Positions 8,642 to 15,964 of a stretch of DNA of 64,000 nucleotides are shown one piece after another. The notes under the pieces are model-generated. The model ran no database searches. It was not told where the DNA came from and worked only from the letters and a program-made list of their open reading frames with translations. Origin of the DNA: Nocardioides pocheonensis (GTDB lineage Bacteria; Actinomycetota; Actinomycetes; Propionibacteriales; Nocardioidaceae). Position 1 is the stretch's first letter. Each line of letters opens with the position of its first letter. Location of the stretch: the NCBI RefSeq assembly GCF_003725535.1, contig NZ_RJSF01000019.1, positions 422,301 to 486,300 of the forward strand. The letters are read 5' to 3'. Made by a program: the position numbers and the translations under genes.

Positions 8642-9139
8642 TCAGGCCAGCTGCTCGAGCAGGCCCGTGTCGACGTCGTACAGGAAGCCGCCGACCGCGA
8701 CCGTGTCGGGGATCAGCGGGTGCGTCCGCACCTTGTGGACGTCGTCGCGCAGGGCGGCCTCCTGGTCGGCGACCATGCTGAACGTCTGCCACGAGGCGTC
8801 CTGCCCGGCCGACGCCGCGACCCGCGCGCGGACCTCCTCGAGCGTCGCGCTGGCCATCGCGCACCGGGTGTGGGGGACGACGAGGATCCGGCGCACGTTG
8901 AGCAGGTGCACGCCCAGCACCAGCGCCTCGAGGGCCTGCTCGGTGACCCGGCCGCCCGGGTTGCGGAAGATCTTGGCGTCACCAGGCTTCAGCCCGAGCA
9001 TGCCCAGGGGGTCGATCCGGGAGTCCATGCAGGTCACCAGGGCGATGCCGGCATGGGCGACACCGTCGAACCCGGAGAGGGCGAAGTCCTTGGCGAACTC
9101 GCGGTTGGCGGCCAGCAGGTCGTCGAAGTCGGCAGTCAC
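8642..9139 (-). CDS. Beta-class carbonic anhydrase
   Basis: A 165-residue cytoplasmic enzyme interconverting CO2 and bicarbonate. Zinc ligands are C37 and H90/C93 (motifs TCMDSRID and PHTRCAM), and the catalytic Asp-Arg pair D39-R41 lies in CMDSR. The IFRNPGGRV motif is also standard. The GTG start at 9139 has TAGCCT ending 7 bases upstream, so the mRNA is probably leaderless. It converges with the esterase gene, 23 bases apart. Confidence 0.93.
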   Translation of the reverse strand: MTADFDDLLAANREFAKDFALSGFDGVAHAGIALVTCMDSRIDPLGMLGLKPGDAKIFRNPGGRVTEQALEALVLGVHLLNVRRILVVPHTRCAMASATLEEVRARVAASAGQDASWQTFSMVADQEAALRDDVHKVRTHPLIPDTVAVGGFLYDVDTGLLEQLA

Positions 9140-9146
9140 CCGGCCG

Positions 9147-9152
9147 AGGCTA
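9147..9152 (-). promoter_or_regulatory. -10 element of a likely leaderless promoter (carbonic anhydrase)
   Basis: TAGCCT on the minus strand, 7 bases before the GTG at 9139, with no Shine-Dalgarno sequence between. Confidence 0.55.
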
Positions 9153-9218
9153 GTGCAGGCCGCGCCTCGGGCGCCGTGACGTCGCGCACACCGGGACGGT
9201 GCCGCCCCGGCGCGCTGC

Positions 9219-10112
9219 TCACGACTCCAGGATCTCGGCGTGGAAGCGGGTCACCGGCTTGCTCTCCTTGCCGCAGGATTCCGGCCGCTCGCCCTCGTCG
9301 TACGCCGTGACGGTGACCGTCCAGCGCCGGCCGTCGCGGTGCGACACCTGCCAGGAGCCGTCGTCGCCGGCGACCCGGAGGTCGTCGAGCCCGGTGACGT
9401 CGAAGCGCCGGCGGACGTGCTCCTCGGCCACCTGGCCCGCCGGCGGCCACGTGGAGCGACCGCGGAACCCGGCCAGCTCGACGCGGCCCTCGCTCTCCGC
9501 GGCGAGCAGGGACGCGGCGTCGAGCACCCGGCCGTGCAGGGAGCCGGAGGGGAGCAGCACGGTGGTCGGCGCGAACCGGTGCCCGGAGGTGTGCGTGACC
9601 TCCCAGACCCGGTCGGGGTGGTGGGCCGCTGCGGCGGCCGCGACCGGGCGTCCCAGCCGCGCGCAGCAGGTGTCGCGGGTGCCGTTGGTGCAGACGAGCA
9701 GCTGCGGCGGAGCGGTGGTGAGGCTGGGCAGCGAGCGCCCCACCGCGTCGCGGTCGCCCGTCGCGACGGCCTTCCAGTCGAGGTCGAGCAGCGCATGCGG
9801 GTCGGTCACCGACCCCGCAAGCAGCCAGGAAGCCCCGGGCCGCGTGTGCGCGACCAGGACGCGGCGGGAGGTGGAGACGTGGTCGTCGGCGTGCCGGCCC
9901 GGGCGTCGGACGAGCGAGGGCCGGACGCCGTGCGCGGCGGCCGCCTGCTCGATGGCCGCGCCGAGCGCCGGGTCGAGGTGCGACGACGTCCACGCCTTCG
10001 CTCCCCACGGGCCGTCCTGCTCGAGGCACACCCATCCGGCCGCCGCGGGAGCCGATCCGATCAGCGGCTCTCCGGCGGCCGCGGACGCTCCGCTGCAGGT
10101 CGGTCCGAGCAT
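9219..10112 (-). CDS. Sucrase/ferredoxin-like family protein
   Basis: A 297-residue protein of the Suc_Fer-like family, which has a thioredoxin-like ferredoxin domain. Motifs: PTCSGAS at the N-terminus, LLVCTNGTRDTCCARLGRP near the middle (cysteines that may hold a [2Fe-2S] cluster), and VTHTSGHRFAPTTVLLPSG. It starts 10 bases after the LprG-like gene and is probably the last gene of that transcript. The biochemical role of the family in bacteria is not established. Confidence 0.85.
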   Translation of the reverse strand: MLGPTCSGASAAAGEPLIGSAPAAAGWVCLEQDGPWGAKAWTSSHLDPALGAAIEQAAAAHGVRPSLVRRPGRHADDHVSTSRRVLVAHTRPGASWLLAGSVTDPHALLDLDWKAVATGDRDAVGRSLPSLTTAPPQLLVCTNGTRDTCCARLGRPVAAAAAAHHPDRVWEVTHTSGHRFAPTTVLLPSGSLHGRVLDAASLLAAESEGRVELAGFRGRSTWPPAGQVAEEHVRRRFDVTGLDDLRVAGDDGSWQVSHRDGRRWTVTVTAYDEGERPESCGKESKPVTRFHAEILES

Positions 10113-10122
10113 CAGTGGCGCG

Positions 10123-10818
10123 TCACGGTGCGGAGATCTTCACGTTCTTGTCGTAGTCGGTGAACGTCACGTCGTAGGTCACGTCGCCGTCGTGGGCGAA
10201 GAACCCGCCGACGATCCGCAGCGTGCTGATCCGACCGTCCTGGTCGATGCCGACCGTGGTCGCGTAGCTGCGGGCCTTGTCCGCGCTGGGGATGATCGGC
10301 TGGACGAGGTCGCCGGTGAGCGTACCGGTGTAGGTGGTCAGCACCTGGTCGCCGTCCCTCTTCTGGCCGGACTTCTTCGCGCCCTGGAGCCGCAGCAGCA
10401 GGCCGGAGATCCCCTTGGACGGGTCGGCGAAGTCCGCGGGGTCGGGCGAGCCGTACTCGCTGGGATCGATCGCGACGTACTTCGGCGTGAGCGGGAGCTT
10501 CGCGAAGACCTTGCCGCCGATCGACACCACCGGGACCTCGGCGTTGAAGCCGCCGAGGACCACCGTCACCTTGCCCTCGAAGGCGGGCTGGTGGGTGAGT
10601 GTGCCGTCCGCGCCGAGCACGGCGTCGCCCTTGGTCGGCTTGTCCTGGGTGGCGAGCTGGAGGTGCACGCTCTTGGCCTTGTCGAACTTCTGCTTCGCCA
10701 GCGCGAGCACCTGGTGCGTGCTCTTCCCCTTGGTCGCAGCGGTCGAGCCACCACCGCAGCCGGTGAGAGCGAGCAACACGGTGAGCACGACCGACAGGGC
10801 GGCGGTACGACGGATCAT
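10123..10818 (-). CDS. LppX/LprAFG-family lipoprotein (LprG-like)
   Basis: A 231-residue lipoprotein with signal peptide and lipobox (LLALTGC, Cys21). The mature domain has the LppX/LprAFG pattern: early THQVLALAKQKFDKAKSVHLQL, central FNAEVPVVSIGGKVFAKLPLTPKY, and DPSKGISGLLL. In mycobacteria LprG binds triacylated lipids and works with the MFS exporter P55 encoded beside it. Here an MFS exporter lies directly upstream on the same strand, 34 bases away. The role in lipid export is inferred from that pairing. Confidence 0.87.
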   Translation of the reverse strand: MIRRTAALSVVLTVLLALTGCGGGSTAATKGKSTHQVLALAKQKFDKAKSVHLQLATQDKPTKGDAVLGADGTLTHQPAFEGKVTVVLGGFNAEVPVVSIGGKVFAKLPLTPKYVAIDPSEYGSPDPADFADPSKGISGLLLRLQGAKKSGQKRDGDQVLTTYTGTLTGDLVQPIIPSADKARSYATTVGIDQDGRISTLRIVGGFFAHDGDVTYDVTFTDYDKNVKISAP

Positions 10819-10852
10819 GGCGCTCAGCCTCCCATGCCCGGTCCTGGTCGGG

Positions 10853-12631
10853 TCAGCCGATCCCGCCCTCGAAGGCGTGTGTCTCGACCTCGCGCGTGTC
10901 GGCGGTGCGGAAGACCACCAGAGCTGCGAGGCCGGCGACGACGCAGCAGACGGCCGCCCCGAGGAAGATGGTGTGCAGCTCGACCAGCCCGTTGACCCGC
11001 AGCAGGTGCGCGAACTCCTCGCACCGGCTCCGGCCGCCCGGGCACACGTCCTGCGGTGCGGGGAGATCGGCCTGCTTGCGGTAGTAGACGCGCAGTCCGA
11101 TCGTGGTCAGCGCGCTGATCCCGACGAGCTTGCCGACCGTCCGCGCCACGATGAGGAGGGCGCTGGCGACCCCGTGGACGTCGCCGTGGGTGGAGGAGAG
11201 GAGGGCGGCGTTGACCGGGGGGATGGCGAGCCCGATGCCGGTGCCGGCCATCAGCAGCGGGACCGTCGCCCACGGGTTGTGCAGCGTGTCGAGGCCCCAC
11301 CGGGTCATCAGCAGGAAGCCGCCGCACGACAGGGCCATGCCGGCGGCTGCGACGACACCGGCGGGTGCGTGGTGGGTCCACCAGCCGCCGAGGAGGGCGC
11401 CGATCGGGAGCCCGACGAGGAACCGGACCAGCACGAGCGCGGCCAGCAGCTGGGACTCGCCGTAGATCGTGATCCGGGCGAAGATCGGCACGTCGACGAG
11501 GGCAGCGATGAGCGCGCTGCCGGCGAAGAAGCTGACCAGCATCGCGCCCCAGGCCGGGGTGGACCGCAGGGTCCCGGCCGGCACGAGCGGGTTGTCGACC
11601 GCGGCGTTGCGGCGCCAGAACGCGTACGCCGCGACGGCGCTGCCGAGCAGCAGCCACGGCCCGGCCGGCGAGAACAGCTGCACCGCGGGGTCGGCCGTCG
11701 CGAAGGCCACGATGACCCCGGCGAGCGCCAGGGCGAGCAGCGCGGCACCGAGCACGTCGACCCGGCGGAGCAGTCGACGCCATCCCCGCAGGTCGAGCAG
11801 CGGCGCGCTCGCGCTGAGGCAGCGCAGCACGAGGAGCATGGCCAGGAGAAGGGCCGCCACTGCCAGCGGAGACAGCCAGCGGCTGCTGCCGACCAGGGGG
11901 AGCAGGAGGGTGCCGAACGTGACGTCCTGCGCGATCCAGCCGGGCTGCAGCATGACCAGCAGCACGCAGGCGAGTGCCAGCACCGCCAGCAGCGCACCCC
12001 ACCAGTCGACCTGTCGCCGCTCGATGCCCAGCGTGCGGGCGTCGCGGCCGCGCCGGCGGATGACGGCGGCCAGGACCAGACCGACGGCGAGGTTGATCCA
12101 GAAGATGTCGCGCCAGGTGCCGACCGCGAGCACGACGGCGCCGTACAACGGGCCGACGACGTTGCCGAACTCCTGGACGCCGTTGACGATGCCGAGCGGG
12201 ATGCCCCGGCGCCGCGGTGGGTAGAGGTCGGCGACGAGTGCGAGCGTCGCCGGCACCAGGCCGCCGCCGCCGATGCCCTGCAGCACCCGGCCGGCGACCA
12301 TCGAGCCGAGGTCGTACGCCGAGGCGGTGACCATCGAGCCGACAGCGAAGACCACCAGCGAGCCGACCAGCACGGGCAGCCGGCCCCGCAGGTCGGCGAT
12401 CCGGCCGACCAGCGGCAGCACGCCGACGTAGCCGAGCAGGAAGCCGGAGATGATCGGCGCGCCTTCCTGCAGCTGCTCGGCGGACAGCCCCGAGGCCGCC
12501 ATCATCTCCGGCAGGGCGAGCACCACGACGTAGGTGTCCGCCGCGGCGAAGGCGACCGCGACCGCGGCGAGGCCGAGCAGCAGCCGCCCGACGGGGTCGA
12601 GCTGCGCGCCGGTCTCCCCGGTCGTGCTCAC
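10853..12631 (-). CDS. 14-TM MFS exporter, P55/EmrB-like
   Basis: A 592-residue major facilitator exporter with about 14 hydrophobic segments, the size of EmrB/QacA and P55 proteins. Motif A is visible (GRIADLRGRLPVLVGS) and motif C-like GRVLQGIGGGGLVPA follows. The GTG at 12631 is preferred; an upstream in-frame GTG at 12679 would overlap parC. The C-terminal part carries a loop with two Cys (CPGGRSRCEEF) before a last helix. With the LprG-like lipoprotein downstream it forms the pair that in M. tuberculosis (Rv1410c-Rv1411c) moves triacylglycerides and drugs. It begins 31 bases after parC on the same strand. Confidence 0.88.
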   Translation of the reverse strand: MSTTGETGAQLDPVGRLLLGLAAVAVAFAAADTYVVVLALPEMMAASGLSAEQLQEGAPIISGFLLGYVGVLPLVGRIADLRGRLPVLVGSLVVFAVGSMVTASAYDLGSMVAGRVLQGIGGGGLVPATLALVADLYPPRRRGIPLGIVNGVQEFGNVVGPLYGAVVLAVGTWRDIFWINLAVGLVLAAVIRRRGRDARTLGIERRQVDWWGALLAVLALACVLLVMLQPGWIAQDVTFGTLLLPLVGSSRWLSPLAVAALLLAMLLVLRCLSASAPLLDLRGWRRLLRRVDVLGAALLALALAGVIVAFATADPAVQLFSPAGPWLLLGSAVAAYAFWRRNAAVDNPLVPAGTLRSTPAWGAMLVSFFAGSALIAALVDVPIFARITIYGESQLLAALVLVRFLVGLPIGALLGGWWTHHAPAGVVAAAGMALSCGGFLLMTRWGLDTLHNPWATVPLLMAGTGIGLAIPPVNAALLSSTHGDVHGVASALLIVARTVGKLVGISALTTIGLRVYYRKQADLPAPQDVCPGGRSRCEEFAHLLRVNGLVELHTIFLGAAVCCVVAGLAALVVFRTADTREVETHAFEGGIG

Positions 12632-12662
12632 CAGTCGCTCGCGGGTCGCGTCACCGGTTGCC

Positions 12663-15155
12663 TCACGGGGCGGCGACACCCTCGGCCGCGAGCACCGTGG
12701 CGACCGGGGGAGCGCACCCGACGACCGGCTGGCTGCCGGGAACGCCGGACCCGTCGCGGCGTCCGTGCGCCTCCGGGAGGTCGACCGGCGCCCCGCTCGC
12801 GGCGGCCGCCAGCGCCGGCGCGGGTCCGGCCCACGCGAAGACGAGGGTGTCCTCGCCCTTGAGGAACCGGTGGCACCGGACCCCGCCGGTGGCGCGCCCC
12901 TTGCCGGGGTACTCGGCGAACGGGGTCACCTTGACCGAGCCCGCCTCGGTGCCGGGGAGCGCGCTGCTGGAGCCGGAGATCGTCACCACCACGGCGTCGT
13001 CGTCGTGCGTCGGGGTCAGGGCACCGAACCAGGTCGCCCGAGCACCGGCAGCGAGCTTGATGCCGGCGATGCCCCCGCCCCCGCGGCCCTGCGGGCGCAC
13101 GTGGGTGGCGCCGAAGTGGAGCAGCTGGGCGTCGTCGGTGATGAAGCAGAGCGTCTCCTCGCCGGTGGTCAGCTCGACCGCCCCCACGACCGAGTCACCG
13201 TCCCTGAGCGCGATCACCTCCCACTCGTCGCGGTTGGAGAGGTACTCGGGGTTGACCCGCTTCACCACTCCCTGCGCGGTGCCGAGCGCCAGGCCGGACG
13301 ACTGGCCGTCCTTCGCAGGAGCGAAGGTGGTCAGTGCAAGGACCCGCTCGCCGGGGTCGAGGGTGAGGAACTCCCCGACCGGCGCTCCGCCCTGGAGGTT
13401 GGGCTGGTTCGCGGTGGACGGCAGCGTCGGCAGGTCGAGCACGCCCAGCTTCCGGACCCGGCCCGCCGAGGTCACCACCCCCACCTCACCACGTGCGGTG
13501 GCGCGCACGGCCGACACGATCACGTCGTGGCGGGTGCGGCCGCCGCCGGTGCCGGGAGCCTCGGCGTCGGTGGTCCGGGCGAGGAGCCCGCTCGAGGAGA
13601 GGTAGACGAAGCAGGGGTCGTCGGCCACCTCGAGCGGCGTCGCGGTCGCGGTCGCCACCCCCGAGGACTCGAGCAGCACGGTCCGCCGCGGGGTGCCGTA
13701 CGTCTTGGCCACCTCGGCCAGCTCGTCGGAGACCACCTTCCGCAGCCGCGACTCGTCGCCGAGGATCTCGTCGAGCCCGGCGATCGTGGCGAGCAGGTCC
13801 TCACGCTCCTTGTCCAGCTCGATCTTGGAGAACCTGGTGAGCCGACGCAGCGGCATGTCGAGGATGTAGTTGGCCTGGATCTCGCTGAGGTCGAAGACCG
13901 ACATCAGCCGCTCGCGCGCCTGCTCGGCGTTGTCGCTGCTGCGGATCAGCTGGATCACCTCGTCGATGTCGAGGATCGCCAGCAGGAGACCCTCGACGAG
14001 GTGCAGCCGGTCGGCGGCCTTGCCGCGTCGGTACGCCGAGCGCCGCCGGACCACGTCGAACCGGTGGTCGAGGAAGACCTGGAGCATCTCCTTCAACCCG
14101 AGCGTGCGCGGCTGGCCGTCGACGAGGGCCACCGCGTTGATCCCGAAGGAGTCCTCCATCGGCGTGCTGCGGTAGAGCTGCTCGAGGAGCGCCTCGGGGT
14201 TGAAGCCGTTCTTGACCTCGATGACCAGGCGCAGGCCGTGGTGCCGGTCGGTGAGCTCGACGACGTCGGAGATGCCCTGCAGCTTCTTGGTCTGCACGAG
14301 CTTCTTGATCGCCTCCTTGACCCGCTCGGTGCCCACGCCGTACGGGAGCTCGGTCACGACGATGCCCTTGCGTCGCGGCGTCACCGACTCGATCCGCGCC
14401 GTGGCGCGCATCTTGAACGAACCGCGTCCGGTCTCGTAGGCGTCGCGGACGCCCTCGAGGCCGATGATCTTGCCGCCCGTGGGGAGATCCGGTCCCGGGA
14501 TGAACCGCATCAGCGCGTCGAGGTCGGCCTTGGGGTGGGTGATCAGGTGGCGGAGGGCCTGGACGACCTCGACGAGGTTGTGCGGAGCTATGTTGGTCGC
14601 CATGCCGACCGCGATGCCGCTGGCGCCGTTGACCACCAGGTGGGGGATCGCCGCAGGGAGGACCGAGGGCTCGACCTCCCGGCCGTCGTAGTTGGGCCGG
14701 AAGTCGACGGTGTCCTCGTCGAGCGTCGCGGTCATCGCGACGGCCGCCGGGGCCATCCGGCACTCGGTGTACCGCATCGCGGCGGGCGGGTCGTCGGGCG
14801 AACCGAAGTTGCCGTGCCCGTCGACGGTGGGCACCAGCATCGCCCACGGCTGGGCCATGCGAACCAGGGCGTCGTAGATCGCGGTGTCGCCGTGCGGGTG
14901 GAACCGGCCCATGGTCTCGCCGACCACGCGCGAGGACTTCACGTGCCCGCGGTCGGGACGAAGGCCCATGTCGTACATCGAGTAGAGGATCCGGCGCTGC
15001 ACCGGCTTGAGGCCGTCGCGCGCGTCGGGCAGGGCGCGGGAGTAGATGACGGAGTAGGCGTACTCGAGGTAGCTGGTCCGCATCTCGTCGCCGACGTCGA
15101 TGTCGACGATGTGTTCCTCGAAGTCGTCGGGGGGTGCGGGGGTGCGGCGGGCCAT
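12663..15155 (-). CDS. parC: DNA topoisomerase IV subunit A (ParC/GyrA type)
   Basis: An 830-residue breakage-reunion subunit of a type IIA topoisomerase, partner of the ParE-like protein. Visible: the N-terminal [25 protein letters not shown], the winged-helix segment [12 protein letters not shown], and catalytic Tyr in [10 protein letters not shown]. The coiled coil and the C-terminal beta-pinwheel (blades around [39 protein letters not shown]) follow. A GyrA-box (QRRGGRG type) is not apparent, favouring topoisomerase IV over gyrase. ATG at 15155 has no Shine-Dalgarno and an AACAAT hexamer 6 bases upstream. Confidence 0.92.
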   Translation of the reverse strand: MARRTPAPPDDFEEHIVDIDVGDEMRTSYLEYAYSVIYSRALPDARDGLKPVQRRILYSMYDMGLRPDRGHVKSSRVVGETMGRFHPHGDTAIYDALVRMAQPWAMLVPTVDGHGNFGSPDDPPAAMRYTECRMAPAAVAMTATLDEDTVDFRPNYDGREVEPSVLPAAIPHLVVNGASGIAVGMATNIAPHNLVEVVQALRHLITHPKADLDALMRFIPGPDLPTGGKIIGLEGVRDAYETGRGSFKMRATARIESVTPRRKGIVVTELPYGVGTERVKEAIKKLVQTKKLQGISDVVELTDRHHGLRLVIEVKNGFNPEALLEQLYRSTPMEDSFGINAVALVDGQPRTLGLKEMLQVFLDHRFDVVRRRSAYRRGKAADRLHLVEGLLLAILDIDEVIQLIRSSDNAEQARERLMSVFDLSEIQANYILDMPLRRLTRFSKIELDKEREDLLATIAGLDEILGDESRLRKVVSDELAEVAKTYGTPRRTVLLESSGVATATATPLEVADDPCFVYLSSSGLLARTTDAEAPGTGGGRTRHDVIVSAVRATARGEVGVVTSAGRVRKLGVLDLPTLPSTANQPNLQGGAPVGEFLTLDPGERVLALTTFAPAKDGQSSGLALGTAQGVVKRVNPEYLSNRDEWEVIALRDGDSVVGAVELTTGEETLCFITDDAQLLHFGATHVRPQGRGGGGIAGIKLAAGARATWFGALTPTHDDDAVVVTISGSSSALPGTEAGSVKVTPFAEYPGKGRATGGVRCHRFLKGEDTLVFAWAGPAPALAAAASGAPVDLPEAHGRRDGSGVPGSQPVVGCAPPVATVLAAEGVAAP

Positions 15156-15221
15156 GGGCGCATTGTTCCAAGCCGGGCCGACGATCGAGGGGCGGGGCAC
15201 GCCGCCGGGGCTGTGCGCTTC

Positions 15222-15239
15222 GTCAACCTGTCGGTTGAC
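15222..15239. promoter_or_regulatory. Palindromic operator 1 upstream of the RibD-type reductase
   Basis: GTCAACC-TGTC-GGTTGAC is a perfect 7-bp inverted repeat with a 4-base spacer. Its right arm overlaps a consensus -35 hexamer. A second copy lies 45 bp downstream (centre to centre). Confidence 0.65.
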
Positions 15240-15264
15240 AGGGTCCCGCACTTGTGAGCACGAT
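15235..15264 (+). promoter_or_regulatory. Promoter of the RibD-type reductase gene
   Basis: A consensus TTGACA (15235-15240) is followed after 18 bases by CACGAT (15259-15264), a weak -10. The two palindromes flank it, so both would block transcription when bound. Confidence 0.5.
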
Positions 15265-15267
15265 TGT

Positions 15268-15283
15268 TCAACCATCTGGTTGA
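15268..15283. promoter_or_regulatory. Palindromic operator 2 upstream of the RibD-type reductase
   Basis: TCAACC-ATCT-GGTTGA, a perfect 6-bp inverted repeat with the same half-site and the same 4-base spacer as operator 1. It lies at the expected transcription start. Confidence 0.65.
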
Positions 15284-15304
15284 CTACCGATCCCGGGAGG
15301 ACCC

Positions 15305-15916
15305 ATGGCCACCGTCGTCACCCACGCCGTCGTCTCGCTCGACGGGTTCATCGCCCGGCCCGACGACTCCGTCGGGCCGCTCTTCGACTGGTACGAGAAC
15401 GGCGACACCGTGCTCGTCGGTGGCCAGGGCCAGTGGACCTTCCACGTCTCCCGGACCTCGGCGGAGTACTGCCAGCCGTGGTGGGACGCCTGCGGCGCGA
15501 TCGTGATGGGGCGCCGCCTCTTCGACCTGACCAACGGCTGGAACGGCGTCCCGTCGGTCGGCGACCGGGTCTTCGTGCTGACGCACGAGGCACCGACCGA
15601 CTGGGTGCCGAGTGACAGCCTCAGCGCCGAAGACGCGCCGTTCACCTTCGTGACGACCGGCGTCGAGGACGTGATCGCCCGGGCCTGCGACCTCGCCGGC
15701 GACCGTGTCGTCGCGGTGTGCGCGGGCGACGTCGCCGGCCAGGCGGTCGCGGCGGGCCTCGTCGACGAGATCGCGATGGACATCGCGCCGGTGCTGCTCG
15801 GGGAGGGCAAGCGCTACTTCGGCGAGGCAGTGGTCCCCGAGACCCTTCTCGAGGACCCCGACGTGGTGATCCGGGGCGACCGCGTGCTCCACCTGCGTCA
15901 CCGCGTGCGCCGCTGA
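15305..15916 (+). CDS. Dihydrofolate reductase family protein (RibD C-terminal domain)
   Basis: A 203-residue NADPH-dependent reductase of the RibD_C/DHFR-like superfamily. Motifs: HAVVSLDGFIARPDDSVG at the N-terminus, the GAIVMGRRLFDLTNGW segment, and AVCAGDVAGQAVAAGLVDEIAMDIAPVLLGEGKRYF near the C-terminus. A strong ribosome binding site (GGGAGG, 15295-15300) precedes the ATG. Members of this family away from riboflavin genes are stand-alone reductases of unknown substrate. It is divergent from parC, and its promoter carries twin operators, so it is probably inducible. Confidence 0.87.
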   Translation: MATVVTHAVVSLDGFIARPDDSVGPLFDWYENGDTVLVGGQGQWTFHVSRTSAEYCQPWWDACGAIVMGRRLFDLTNGWNGVPSVGDRVFVLTHEAPTDWVPSDSLSAEDAPFTFVTTGVEDVIARACDLAGDRVVAVCAGDVAGQAVAAGLVDEIAMDIAPVLLGEGKRYFGEAVVPETLLEDPDVVIRGDRVLHLRHRVRR

Positions 15917-15951
15917 TGCGGTTCCGACATCTGGGCGTCACCTGGAACCGG

Positions 15952-15957
15952 TAGATT
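15952..15957 (+). promoter_or_regulatory. -10 element of a likely leaderless promoter (protein acetyltransferase)
   Basis: TAGATT ends 7 bases before the GTG at 15965, leaving no room for a leader with a Shine-Dalgarno sequence. Confidence 0.6.
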
Positions 15958-15964
15958 TCCAGGC

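Noticed and set aside
12534-15257. Open frame of about 900 codons antisense to parC
   Set aside because: Same cause; no domain, no ribosome binding site, and it spans the parC promoter.
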